DNA of 64,000 bases from Epiperipatus broadwayi. Taxonomy: Eukaryota > Onychophora > Udeonychophora > Euonychophora > Peripatidae. Made by a program: the position numbers and the translations under genes. Positions 33,790 through 45,170 of the stretch are shown piece after piece; the first letter of the stretch is position 1; each line of letters begins with the position of its first letter. Below the pieces are notes generated by a model that had not been told where the DNA came from, ran no database searches, and saw only the letters and a program-made list of their open reading frames with translations. Location: NCBI GenBank assembly GCA_028023455.1, contig JAQFVV010006199.1, positions 7,762,972 to 7,826,971 on the forward strand. The letters are read 5' to 3'.

Positions 33790-36700
33790 CTATATTTATA
33801 AAATATACATATGCATTTGTGTCTTTGATTTTATTCACAACTTATAGATTTACAACCGTTTTTAGGGTGGATGGCTTTATATTTAAGTTCATGTGAGAAC
33901 ATTAACATTCTGTTGAATTGGATAGAGAATGCTAAGAAATAAACGATATTTTAAAAATTATTTCAACTTATATTAAATACTGCACCATAAAATATCCATC
34001 TTCATTTGTAATCTTATTTAAACTGAATAATCAAGAATTCTAGTGCAATCAATGAATATTGACAGATTTTATTTGCCTTCTATTAAACAAGATTTTGACT
34101 TGAAAGTTTCAATATCTTACTTTCAGTGGAACACTTTTTAGAGTAAACTACATTTTTTTCCATTTGGCAAAAGAATATTACCTCAATTTCTATTTACTCT
34201 TATCATATCTCATCATCCACTTTGTTTTGAATCAAATATAATTGATTATGCAATAAAATAAAACAAAAATCAAATTCTAAACTTATTATTTTGCATTTTA
34301 ATAAATTAATTTTCAGTTACTAACAATTTTCTCAAGTATTTAATGTTTTTAAAGAATTGTTTGGTATTTTAATCAAAATCTCTAAATAATTTTTCAACAT
34401 GTATTTATATATGCCAGCAATAAATAAATTATTTCAATAAAGGATTATAGAATATATTGAAATTACACACACACATATATATATTTAATGCATTCTCAAT
34501 TAAACAATAAATTCTGCAATCACGAATGATACTTAAAAGTGAAACAAATATATAAAGCTAGATAATGTACAGAGGTATTTTTTATTTGACTAACTAAATA
34601 TAGTATTACTATTAAGTCGATGTAGATTTTTGGAAATTATATGGGACATTTCTTCAGAATAACCTATTATCTGTTCAGTTTTTCAGTGAACATTCATTAT
34701 TGTAATGATAATCTGTACAGCATGATGCTTATCAACCTTTTTTTTTAACATCAATCTTTTTAAGCATTGTATGTTTACTATTTATCTTAATTACTTTAAA
34801 GTTACTTCATAAAATATATATATTTGAAATTACAAATTTTATATTAAATTTATTTTATTTTTTATGATGAAAATTTTATACTTGTAAATATAACTAGTAA
34901 AGCAAAATAAATGTTTGATCAACAATCTAAAATAATTAAGTTAATAATATTGTTTTGTCTTTGTTTTTTAAAAATCTGTTAATTAAAATGTATTTTATCT
35001 CTTTAATTTTTTCTCAATCATTTATTCAAAAAGAAAATGCATTAAACATAGAAAAAAAAAAAGAATTTTATAAATCATTTTTAAAACCTATAGCCATTAA
35101 TTTTTTCTTTAAAAAAAAATACATAATTAAAACTTAAAATTCTTAAATATTAATTGTCTTTTTTTTTAATCAGAATCTATTTTTGAATGTATATGTATAA
35201 GTTTATTTTATAATTTATTTTTGATGCATAGAAAATATCTGAAAAAGATTAACATAATCTTACTACATATGATGCCAATATTCCAAATGGATGGAAGGAG
35301 AATTTTGATAATCTTTTGAAAAACTATATGAAGAATTGAGATGATAAATTTTAATGATTTATTCATTTTATCTACTGATTTAGATTTAAAGAAAGATTAT
35401 AAGGTTTAGAATTTGTCTTTTAAGCCAGCCAATCTAGCCAATTTTCCAATATTGGTCAGTTAATGGATATCTAGTTATTTTTAGCTATAGGATAAAAGAA
35501 AAATAAAGTTAATCAAACATTTCTTTAACCAATAATATAATTGATAACCTTGGCCAATTATGCCTTTTGTTTCATTGTTTGTTTTTGAGTATGGGAGGGA
35601 TCACAGTTGGAGAAACTCTTTGATCTACAGTGGGCTATTTAAAAGTTAATTTCACCGTTATTACTTATACAATATTTTTTTTAAAAAGTCATTCACTTCT
35701 AATTAGTAACATTAATAATTTTCTATCAAAAGAATTTGAACTACCAAAACTCTCATTCTAAAATAGGATGAATTGCTGTTGTTTATTACTTAATTAATTT
35801 AGTTATGAATATTTAAAAAATATGCTATATGTTGTGTACTAGTAATTGTTATGTAAAATAATTATTTTATTCATTCACAATTAATTCAAAGCAAAAATCG
35901 GCATGTTAATATTTGTTGAAATTTTTTAATACTTTACTGTCTAAATAGTTATGATCATTCTACAACAGATTTGTAAACAGTATATTTATTATTAATAATT
36001 AGAAACTATGTTGTACTTCACATATTGAGAACATTATATATGTTGAAATAGTTCCAAAAAAAGAATAAATAAAAAAGTTGCCAAATAAAAGAGTAAATTA
36101 TAAACTCTAGTGAAATAGTTTGGCAAATGTTCAGAAAAAACATTTTTAAAACGTTTAAAAAGGAATTGTTTTGGTAATAGAGTAAGGGTCAATATAAACA
36201 AAAGCAATCTCTACTATTCGAGTATCATCTATCATAAATTTGAGTAATCTGTAGTTCAATTTAATCCCCAGTATCAGATATATATAACTATACAAAAAGA
36301 TTTACTTGAAATTAAAAATATAGCTGTTAGATAAATAACTTCATTGTTTCCAATTTTGAATCCCAAGTCTTAGGTGTTAAATGCAACAGCTAGAAAATGT
36401 GAGATGGGATTAAATTGCACTACCATCTAATAAACTATTGACCATGCAAGTTTATAATAAATGGCATAGCAGAGAAAGGAAACAACTCTTGTTTATGTTA
36501 TAATAAGCTGAAAGAATCAAGTGATATTGTATTGGTTGTATATAAATAAATATTTGAAATAAAATTTAAGTCATTATACAAATTCTACACTTTTAAATAC
36601 AAATTTATTCCATGGTAAAAAATACATAATATATTAATCCTCTGAATAAAATAAAAAAAACATCAACATACAAGTATATATAAAATTATACATCTTAAGC

Positions 36701-39700
36701 AAAATGAACTTTTCTAGCAGTTATCTAATCTTATTATTAAACTATTATTGACACCAGCATTTCCCAAAAAATTCTTTGAGATATAAACAAGAAGTATTCT
36801 ATAGAAAATTATAATCAAATAATTAAAAAAATTTTTTTTACATATGTGTAATTATTTTGAATCATAATTTTAAACATTTTTTCCTCTTTTTGTTATTAAT
36901 CTATAATATTGGAATAAACTTATAATCAAATGGATTGTAGAACACTTTACTTTGATGGGCCTTATCAATGGTTCACAGCTTTATAATTAGTTTTTAATAT
37001 AGAATACAACTTAAATTTTCAATTAATTGTATAATTATTTAAATATTTTTATTTTGTTTTTTAAACTAAATGCATTCAAGCATTAATTATAATTTTTTTT
37101 AATATAAAAGCCAAATACAGGTAGAATACTATTAGTCAACTCCCAAGTGGGTCTATGATTTCTACTATCTGGAAAATGAATTTAAATTTTAATAATTTCC
37201 AGATTTACAATTTTCCTAAGTAACATTTTTTATTTAACTTTGAATATACACATATTAAAAAAATAATAAATAGTATACAGCTAATAAATTAATAAATACA
37301 GTACAAACATTTGAAAATAAAATTACCCCCCCCCCCATTTTAATAAATACCCATAAATTAATAAACATAAGTAACTTATTTAATTTTTTTTGTCCTAGAA
37401 AATAGTTAATGAATTAACATTATTACTAATTTTATATACATATAAAATGCTGTAGCTGATTTTTTTAAAAAAAAATTAATGCTAAATTGTTACATCTAAC
37501 AGAATTTTATGGGAACAAAAATAAATAAAAAAAAAAAAAGATTAAATAAATTGAAATGCATTTTAAACTAGAAATAGAAGAAAGAAAAAATTGATTGTTA
37601 AGGTTGAAACATCCATGCATAAATAGAAATAAAAGATTATTTATAAATTTTTGTAAATATGTATGGATTTATTCACTTTAATAACATTCCTTTTATTTAA
37701 GAAATTTACTCTAGGAGAGATTGTCCCAAAATTATAAAGATTAAATTAGAATAGAATTTGTATGCAAATAAAGCTTGTTGAATACAAATTAGATCGTATA
37801 TATATTTATCCTTCAATAAATGAAAAAGAGAGAGGAAACAATTAAAATGAATAGACTGGAGTAAAGTTAGTTTGATTTGAAGTGATAACAGATCAGCAGT
37901 AAACAATGATCAATGGTAGACAAGTAGATTGACTAGCAGTGATTAATTCTAAAATGGAATAGTTGCAAGCAAGAAGCAGTTACTTGTTTGTGTATTGAAA
38001 AGGTTATTATGAGTGAAGGGTAATTAACGGAAGCTTAACCAAACCACAAGAGACAAGTTGGAAACAGAGATAGTTAATATATAATGTATAAATTGTGTGT
38101 GCCGATTTAAGCACTGATATTGCAAACTTTAATAGATTTATTCTATATGTGAAATTAGATGTGCTTATTTGTGTTTCAAGAGACATTTGATTTGAAAACA
38201 TAAATAAATAATAACTAGACTACTTCTGGTGTGGAAGAAGCCTATTTTCATCTGAGTAAAATAAATAGCATATGAATATTAATGGACTATTACCTTTTTA
38301 TATTGTTCTATCACATCATTATTTGTCATTAAATAAATCTTATTTTATATACATTTCAAAGTATATTGTTTATTTATTTAGCTCCCTGATTAGTCGTTAG
38401 AGACCTTCAGGACACAGCAAAGGTTTATATTGTTTTGATTATTATGATATAAAAATGTTTAATAAGAATATTGAAATAATAGTTTCAGATACTGCTATTA
38501 TTTATATATAATAAAGTAAAGAAGAAGAGAAAATGACATTTATTTTAAATTTCTATAGTAACAGTATAGTTATTTTGTACTAATATAAATATATATGTAT
38601 ATTAAATATCGTATTTATATATAAAGTGAAACCATGGTATGCTCTATATTAATATACACTAATTCAATTATATGTTATCCCCCCAGCAAAAGGTAAATAA
38701 GCAAAAATAAAAACATTAAAATTAATAAATTTTATGATATATTAGTAGCTATTTTTCTGTCTTTGATGGCCGTTTGTGATTATTTTTATTAATAATTTCT
38801 TCAGATTATGTCGAAAGTGAATACATTTTATTCCTCACTTTGATATGATACAATATTTTATGTAATAAAGTATTTTCTAAGTGTAAAGCTAAAAATTTAA
38901 GAAAATTCATAAAATATTTTTTTAAGCAATAAAATGAAAATTATCTTAATAATGGCAAAAAATAAGAATTATGAAACATTTTTATATTGTGATAGAAAAA
39001 TTTAACTGAGAATATAAAATGGGTAGCAGCAATAAATTCCAAAGATGATACAGACTTAAAAACATTAAAATAACTAATAAGACTATTTAATGAGAGTTAT
39101 TATGTTTTTATGGAGGTGGGGGATAAATAAGGATATTGTCCAGAGCACGTAAGTCTGACACTTCACTATTCATTTTATATAAAGATACAAATAAGTTTTT
39201 TTTTATTAATTTTGATTAAATGAGTGAACAACCACAGTAAATATATATGCTTTTTTAATTTATATATGCATATTATACACATAAAAACTGTATTATATAT
39301 ATATGCATACTGAAAAAAGTTGTGCATGTGTACTTCAACATATATATATATATTGCAATCAAAGCTTATTGACAAAATGAGCTATTATATGTGATATATG
39401 CATGGAGGCTTGGAATAAAATATGACAGATATCGTAACTCCATTTTATTTAAAACTGTACAATATGGTGTTTTTTAAAATTTTTAGCAGTATATGAATAT
39501 TTTAAAAAAAATCCAGGTTGATTATACCAAGAAAACAGGAGATATATTTAATTAAAAAAAAAAAATCCCTGAAGTGCCAGATTAATATTCTATCTGTAGT
39601 CTTTTTAGGGAACACTTTTCACCAAAGTAAAATGAAAAGATTTTCCTATCTAAAAAAAATTTGGGAAATTATAGCCTAATCATCCAACCATACATTTAAT

Positions 39701-40025
39701 AATAGAACAGATTCTCGTTGGTGATAAAATAAATAATGACTTTAATGATATAAAGTCCACATTAAAGTTCACAATGTAACTAAATGCTAAAATAAATGTT
39801 GTTAAGGGGTGCAAGCAATGTGATCAAATGAAATTGCTTGGTGATAGTATTCTATTGCTCGGTTATTTCTATCAATCAGCATTTGGATAGAGAACATTTG
39901 TATACTAAGCAAAAATTTAAATGAAAGTTTCTGCTGTTGGAGTTGTTTCATTCTATCTCTATTACTTACATAAAAATAAATTATTGCTATGAAAGATATT
40001 GCTTTTTCTTTATAAATCATATAGT
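33790..40025. other. Convergent intergenic region, no gene seen
   Basis: About 6.2 kb between the 3' ends of SLC35B3 (+) and the FAM167-like gene (-). It is extremely A+T rich, with a C run near 37326-37336 and TA-type microsatellites near 39240-39350. Open frames (for example 34955-35137 +, 37706-37906 -, 39175-39375 -) are low-complexity and unsupported. The rightmost few hundred bases are expected to hold the 3' UTR of the minus-strand gene. Confidence 0.5.
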
Positions 40026-40241
40026 TTAATGATTGAAATATATTCTTGGAGTGAAAGACAGAGTCCTGCATCGAAAGTCATCTTCAATAGGTGAATCTAA
40101 AAGATCTTCAAATGATGAAATACTAGCATGGTGACTCGTTAAGCCTGCTCCATCAAATCTTTTGCCCACTATATTCCGCACTGTTGAACGTAGACTCAGA
40201 AACAAAGTCATAAGCATCTTATCTTGTTTTTTCATCTTTAA
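40026..40241 (-). CDS. FAM167A: FAM167-family protein, terminal exon
   Basis: On the minus strand the acceptor TTATTTGCAG precedes TTAAAG, giving LKMKKQDKMLMTLFLSLRST, then SSFEDLLDSPIEDDF and a C-terminal RTLSFTPRIYFNH before TAA. Spliced in phase 0 to 56609-56864 it rebuilds ALLWLRQEI-LKMKKQDKML-LSLR. This parallels the AIxWLRKELxEMRxQDQQLARQLMxLR core of vertebrate FAM167A/B (recalled, no search run). FAM167A (DIORA-1) has been linked to noncanonical NF-kB signalling in mammals. The biochemical role is unsettled. Downstream of the LR motif this protein is shorter than the human one, but the DLLDSPIEDDF stretch matches its DLFCDSPLASSF. A or B orthology is unresolved. Confidence 0.7.
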   Translation of the reverse strand, partial: LKMKKQDKMLMTLFLSLRSTVRNIVGKRFDGAGLTSHHASISSFEDLLDSPIEDDFRCRTLSFTPRIYFNH

Positions 40242-40379
40242 CTGCAAATAAACAAACAGGAATTATATAAGCAATTTGATATTTTATAATAAAATTTACA
40301 TAATATCACATAGATTTTACAAATAAAAACTAGCAATTTGCAAAAATTCTATTAATCAACTACCACAACTTTATTTGTT

Positions 40380-41075
40380 TGTTGCAATGTACTATGGCTT
40401 CTCTTTTCTCAGAGTCAGGAATCTCCCAGCCATTAAGCCCAGAGAAATCTGTTAACCACCTTATCTTCCCTTTCCATTCCCCATCTTAAGTTTTTTCCAT
40501 ATTCTTCTGTATCCTCCTCCATTCCATCTCCACATTATCTTTGTCCACTCTATAGCCTTTATATCTAAATCTCCCATATCTTTTTCCAAACCCAGCATAA
40601 AAACTAAGAACCCACTTTCTGTATAATCACTTTGTTTATATTTATTCTCCCACAACTTCATTATTTGTACCCTTTCTGCTTGTAAGCATTTACATTCAAT
40701 TAACAAATGCCTAATATTTTCTATGCTTTCTTTACTTAACTTGCAGACTAAATCACATTTCTCCATTTATGTGTATATTCCCTTGTTGCTAACGATCCTG
40801 CTAGAGTCTTAAACAATAAACTACTTTCATTGATATTATCATAAATTAACTCACACCCAATTTTCTATTTACTTCTGTATATATTTTAACTCTTTTTACT
40901 CTTCATACTAGTTCTCCCATCTCTCCAACTCCCTATTTTTTATTAATGCATCTATTCATCTATCACATTCCTCACCACTATAACATTCAAGAATTCTCCT
41001 AACACGATCATCCCACCTTTTGTATAAGTAAGTATACTGACATAAAATCTTTAGCCAAATCTTTTACGTATAGCG
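40380..41075 (-). mobile_element. 5'-truncated CR1/L2-like non-LTR element, 3' end
   Basis: Minus-strand match to the last ~700 bases of the 48.7-53.8 kb element. It encodes VCKLSKESIENIRHLLIECKCLQAERVQIMKLW (shown here in part: CKLSKESIENIRHLLIEC), with the second knuckle cysteine changed to serine, then GFLVFMLGLEKDMGDLDIKA. It sits in the FAM167 intron, about 140 bp upstream of the terminal exon and in the same orientation. Its tail therefore lies just before the splice acceptor. Confidence 0.85.
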
Positions 41076-41463
41076 GCCTTGCAAACAAAAATCATTGGCA
41101 TCATAGAAAGAATTAAGAGACTGAAATAGATCTGGTCTGGAAATGTTACTAAAAGAGATTTTAATATGTTTAAGTATAAATGTGTTCATTCATTTTTACT
41201 TTCAACTCAAATAAATGAAAAATAAAACTTGCTTTATTTTTGTTTCTCATGATGAAAATTAAGCTATGGACCTGCTAACAATGTGTCAGAAGAATCTTTT
41301 ACCTTGAGGGATCTTGGACCACTAAATGATGCAGATGAGAGAATTCCTTTATCTAAAGAATCTGGGATATATAAAGCAATGAAATTGATGAAGTTTTTGT
41401 TGTGGCTGTTATGCCAGCATTTTTTTAAAGAACATTATAATAAGATATTCAAAATCAACTTGC

Positions 41464-41602
41464 AGGATTTGGTAATATTTTTTTTCTCTTGTGTCATAGC
41501 ATCAGCCGGAAAGTGAACCCGCTAACCCGGGACAACTGCTCATAAAGCAGCTGTCTCTGACCTCTCGACCACCAATGCTTGACAAGGATTTGGTAATATT
41601 TT
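41464..41602 (-). mobile_element. tRNA-derived SINE with exact 18-bp target-site duplication, copy 1
   Basis: AGGATTTGGTAATATTTT is repeated exactly at 41464-41481 and 41585-41602. Between them, on the minus strand, lies TGTCAAGCATTGGTGG, a tRNA-like body (41578-41499), ATGACAC and an A-rich tail. A-box-like TGGTCGAGAGG and B-box-like GGGTTCACTTTCC are recognisable. This copy has an ~8-base insertion (TTAGCGGG) in the T arm compared with the 42.56 kb copy. It is an L1-style retroposition product of recent age, given the perfect duplication. Confidence 0.88.
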
Positions 41603-41989
41603 GTTGATCAAATGTAGGACATCATTACTATGTTCCAACCAAGAATCACATCCCATAATTTTCTGCAAATACTTAAGAATAAACTTATTGGATATGATTC
41701 TTGGATGGAACATAGTGTTGATGTCAAAAACAATATTTTAAATTTCATATTATAATTTTCTTTTAAAAAGTGTTGACACAACAAAAATAAACTACATCAG
41801 TTTCATCATCTTCAAACATTATAGAGATCTTAACTTCTTTGCATCTAAGATCACTCAAAGCAGGATATTCTGACATATTATTAGCAGATCAGTAACCTAA
41901 TTTTCATCAAAACAAAAAGAAGAAAGTAAATTTTATTTTATATTTACTTGTGTTGCGGAAAAGAAAAGGAATGAATGAACACATTTATA

Positions 41990-44520
41990 CTCTTACATAT
42001 TATCATCTCTTTAAGCAATATGTCCAGCCCAATCTTGTTTCACCTCTTAATTCTTTCAATAATATCAGTTTTATTTGTTTGTTCTCTAATCAATGTATTT
42101 AGTTTTTGATCTCTTTTTGCTACTTTTAATATATATCTTTCCATATTTCATTGAGTAGTCTTAAGTCTCTATAATGCTTTTCCTTTAAGTCTCCAAGTCT
42201 CAGATCCATAATTCAGAATTGGTAAAACACATTTATTAAAAAAAAAAAAAATTCTCAAACACGGATATATTTCCTTTTAATATTATTTTTACTAAAAGTA
42301 ATTCATCCAAGTTTAATTTTAATTAATTTAATTCATTATGTTTTTTTTCTATATTAATGTGATTAAGGAACTTCTTGTAATTCATTATTATTAATTTTTA
42401 TTTTTTCTTCTGAGAAAATCTATTTAACAATTCTTTAATCCTTTTAGCATTTATTTTTAGTCTTTCTTAGTTTCATCTAATAATTGCAACATTTCCTGAA
42501 ACTGAAACATTATTTGCAAAAACAATCACTTCATTCACAAAAGCTAGATGATTTTGTCAAGCATTGGTGGCCGAGTGGTCAGCACAGCTGCCTTACAAGC
42601 AGTTGTCCCGGGTTCACTTCCCAGCCGATGCTTTGACACATGAAAAAAAAAAGTTAGATGATTTGACTAATCTCAATGTATTTTTGCTCCTTTACTTTCT
42701 ATTTTAATCCATAAAATATCTCTTAAAAAGTTTTGGTATCATCTTGTAATCTTAATTTTTTGCTGTTGCATTTTTATAAATATTCTTTAGATTATGACAA
42801 TATTGCAGATGTAAATATCATGGAAATATTTATAGAGTCAAACATATTTTCATAATCTACAAATCTAAAGCATAACAACAACTCATATCCATTGATCCTA
42901 CCTTTAATTCTTCTCAATACTTGGATGTGATCCATTATGCTAAAAACATTTTAAAATTCAGTTGTTTCTTTTTTGGTTAGTTAAAATCCAAAATTCACTG
43001 TAGATGAGTTGTAGTTATCTTAGTAAAGATTTTATACAAAATTGATAGAAGACCCTTAGGTCTGTAATTTCTAATAACTTCTATCTCATCTTTCTTAAAT
43101 ATCCATATGCATTCTTCCAATTATCTGGTATATCTTTATCATTTAGACATTTTGTAACTAACTTAGCTAATATTTTTCCAATTTCTTTACCTGTGTCTTT
43201 TAAAATATTAATAATGATTCCATTAATTGCTGAAATTTTTTTTCGTAGATTTAATAGCATGTCAAACATCTTTTAAAATGCTGGGTAATTCAGTTATATT
43301 AACTGTAGGGAATGCTTTGTTTGTTCTTTATTATTATGTAATTTTTTATATAAGTTTTTCACTCATTTCATCTCTCTTTTTAGTAATAGTTTCATCTTTT
43401 CTCACAATACTAAGATGTTCTTTTACACTTTTGAAACTTTTATTCGCTTTTATAGCTTTTTTTGCCAATTCATTTTTTTTACATCATTATTAACTTTTTT
43501 TCATTCCATTTTACAAAACTCTAGACATTCAATACTTCTTAAGAATCATTTTTATATATTTTCATATTCCTTCTTTTCTTCATGCATTGACTTAGAAGAA
43601 AATTTACTGGTAAATTAAATTTCTGGGGGGGGGGGTACCATCTACTGTATTTGCAGTTCTTGATAGTGTATCACTTATCATTTTATTTATTAAATCCAAA
43701 TCTGAATCATCTTAAAAATCTTAATATTTTAAAACAATTTGCATTTTTCAAATTTTAATTCATCGGAGTGTTTCTAAAGAGTAGGAATATCAATTGTTAA
43801 TACTGTCTTTCTTAATACTTTTTATCTTTATAGTTTTGTATTAAAATATGTCTTACATCTAACTAGCCAATGATCACTTCCTATGTTGAATGTATTAAGA
43901 GCATTACAATCTTGTAATTAGTCAAAATATACTCCACTTCTTTTGATCTTTATTTGGATATTTCCAGGTCCATTTCTCTTTAGCATTTTTTTTTCCAAAG
44001 AAAGAAATCACAATATATAGTTTTGTTTTTTTTCTGTGAGCTTCACAAGTCTGTATCCTCTCAGATTTTTATCACCATAATCAAAGATACCCATAATCAT
44101 TGACCACTTCCAGCATTGAAGTCTTTCATGATAAATTTAAAATATGATTAAAGTTCTTGTGTATGTCTATATAAAAATCCTCTACTTCTTTATTACAATA
44201 AGAATTTTTTGGGCATAAACCTGAATTATCTGCATTTGATATCTTTCTTTAATATGAATAATGAATTCTGGTATCTTGTCTGATATATTATCTCCAAAAT
44301 GTTGTTCTTCCACTTTTTATTTATAATGAATCCCACTTAATTGTGGTTTCAATATTTGCATCTTCCAGTAAAATACATTCACACTTCTAAAATCAACTGT
44401 CACTTCACTCTTTTCTCTAAGTTCACAAAATCCATCAATGCCTTATTTAATATTAGACAGTTCTTTCAATTTGTGCAATCTTTCTTCACTTGGAAGTAAT
44501 CTGCAATTGTAGATACCTAA
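41990..44520 (-). mobile_element. RTE-like non-LTR element, long decayed copy interrupted by a SINE
   Basis: On the minus strand the order is endonuclease (EKWTW, a DY-like box and GSDHWL near 43960-43870), a K-rich linker, an RT entry segment (43269-43081, GKEIGKILAKLVTKCL then DKDIPDNWKNA, the RTE NDxxIPxxWKxA box), YEKxFDS-like sequence near 42840, and the post-RT region to about 41990 (AGLDILL-type text shared with the 4 kb and 29.6 kb copies). It is interrupted by the SINE at 42556-42651. Many stops. It lies in the FAM167 intron in sense orientation. Confidence 0.7.
42539..42664 (+). mobile_element. tRNA-derived SINE with target-site duplication, copy 2
   Basis: AAAAGCTAGATGATTT (42539-42554) and AAAAGTTAGATGATTT (42649-42664) flank it with one mismatch. 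The tRNA-like core at 42561-42631 folds as a cloverleaf: acceptor GCATTGG/CCGATGC (7 pairs, one G-T), anticodon stem GCTGC/GCAGT with loop CTTACAA (nominal anticodon TAC), and a T arm with GGTTCACTTCC as B box. Box A is TGGCCGAGTGG. The flanks TGTCAA and TTGACA extend the acceptor stem. An A-rich tail follows. The D arm does not pair well and the head is Leu/Ser-like, so this is a SINE, not a working tRNA gene. Inserted into the RTE-like copy. Confidence 0.88.
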
Positions 44521-44559
44521 ATAAAAAACTGTTATTGAATGGCAGCCTGAGTCTGTAAT

Positions 44560-44760
44560 TAGGATTTTTAGCATCCCCTGTCTTCAAATCCCAAGAAATT
44601 GTAAAAGGCTTAGAAAAGACAATATAAAATGGTTGTATGAGATAAGGAAATTTTCTGGTTTGTTGTAGAGAAGAAAAGTTATGATTAGAAAAACTGGATT
44701 AAATTTGCAATGATATTGCAAGAAAATTATGATAATACAGATTTGAGTTCAATCCAGTAT
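44560..44760 (+). mobile_element. 3'-end fragment of a non-LTR element, plus strand
   Basis: Conceptual translation reads SQEIVKGLEK, then CMRxGNF and EEKL-LEKLD-ICNDIA. This is the pattern of the C-terminal end of RTE-like RT polyproteins (RPKxRPxxRWxDEI, then W-xxA) and parallels text near 27830 (AGAGATTGTAAAAGACCTA versus AGAAATTGTAAAAGGCTTA). It is opposite in strand to the neighbouring 42-44.5 kb copy, so it is a separate fragment. Confidence 0.45.
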
Positions 44761-44929
44761 GTGCATATAAATATGAATGTGCCCTCACTGTTTTAAAATT
44801 TATTATACTTAAGGGTACTTATGAATTAATCTGACAATGAGATTATTCAGGTAATAAGTTTCTAATCTTGTGATCTTGGAAAATAATATCTACATGGGCA
44901 CTTTGGAAAAACTTAATTCATTAAATATT

Positions 44930-45170
44930 TATTTGAAAAATGACAACCTATAAATTTGTTTACTGGTGACCTATAACTTTATTTAGTGGAAATGATATAA
45001 ACATCTATAAATATGCATTTACGTTTTTATGAGAAATTATCTTCCACCATGCTAACTTATAAAGAATTTTTATTTTGAAAAATGACCACATATAACATTA
45101 TTTAGTGGAAATAAAACCAACATGCATTTACATTTTTTGTGAGAAATGATCTTTCAACAAGTAACTTTTA
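44930..45170. repeat. Diverged tandem repeat, two copies
   Basis: TTGAAAAATGAC..TTTAGTGGAAATGAT..ATGCATTTACGTTTTTATGAGAAATTATCTT (in parts) at 44935-45052 is repeated at 45077-45165 as TTGAAAAATGACC..TTTAGTGGAAATAAA..ATGCATTTAC..GAGAAATGATCTT. About 140 bp apart. No coding content. Confidence 0.7.

Noticed and set aside
39802-40071. 89-codon minus-strand frame
   Set aside because: It overlaps the end and 3' UTR of the FAM167 terminal exon in another frame and has no signature.
42561-42631. Functional tRNA gene (nominal anticodon TAC)
   Set aside because: The D arm pairs poorly, the A-box context is Leu/Ser-like while the anticodon would be Val, and it is flanked by a target-site duplication and A-rich tail. 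It is therefore a SINE.
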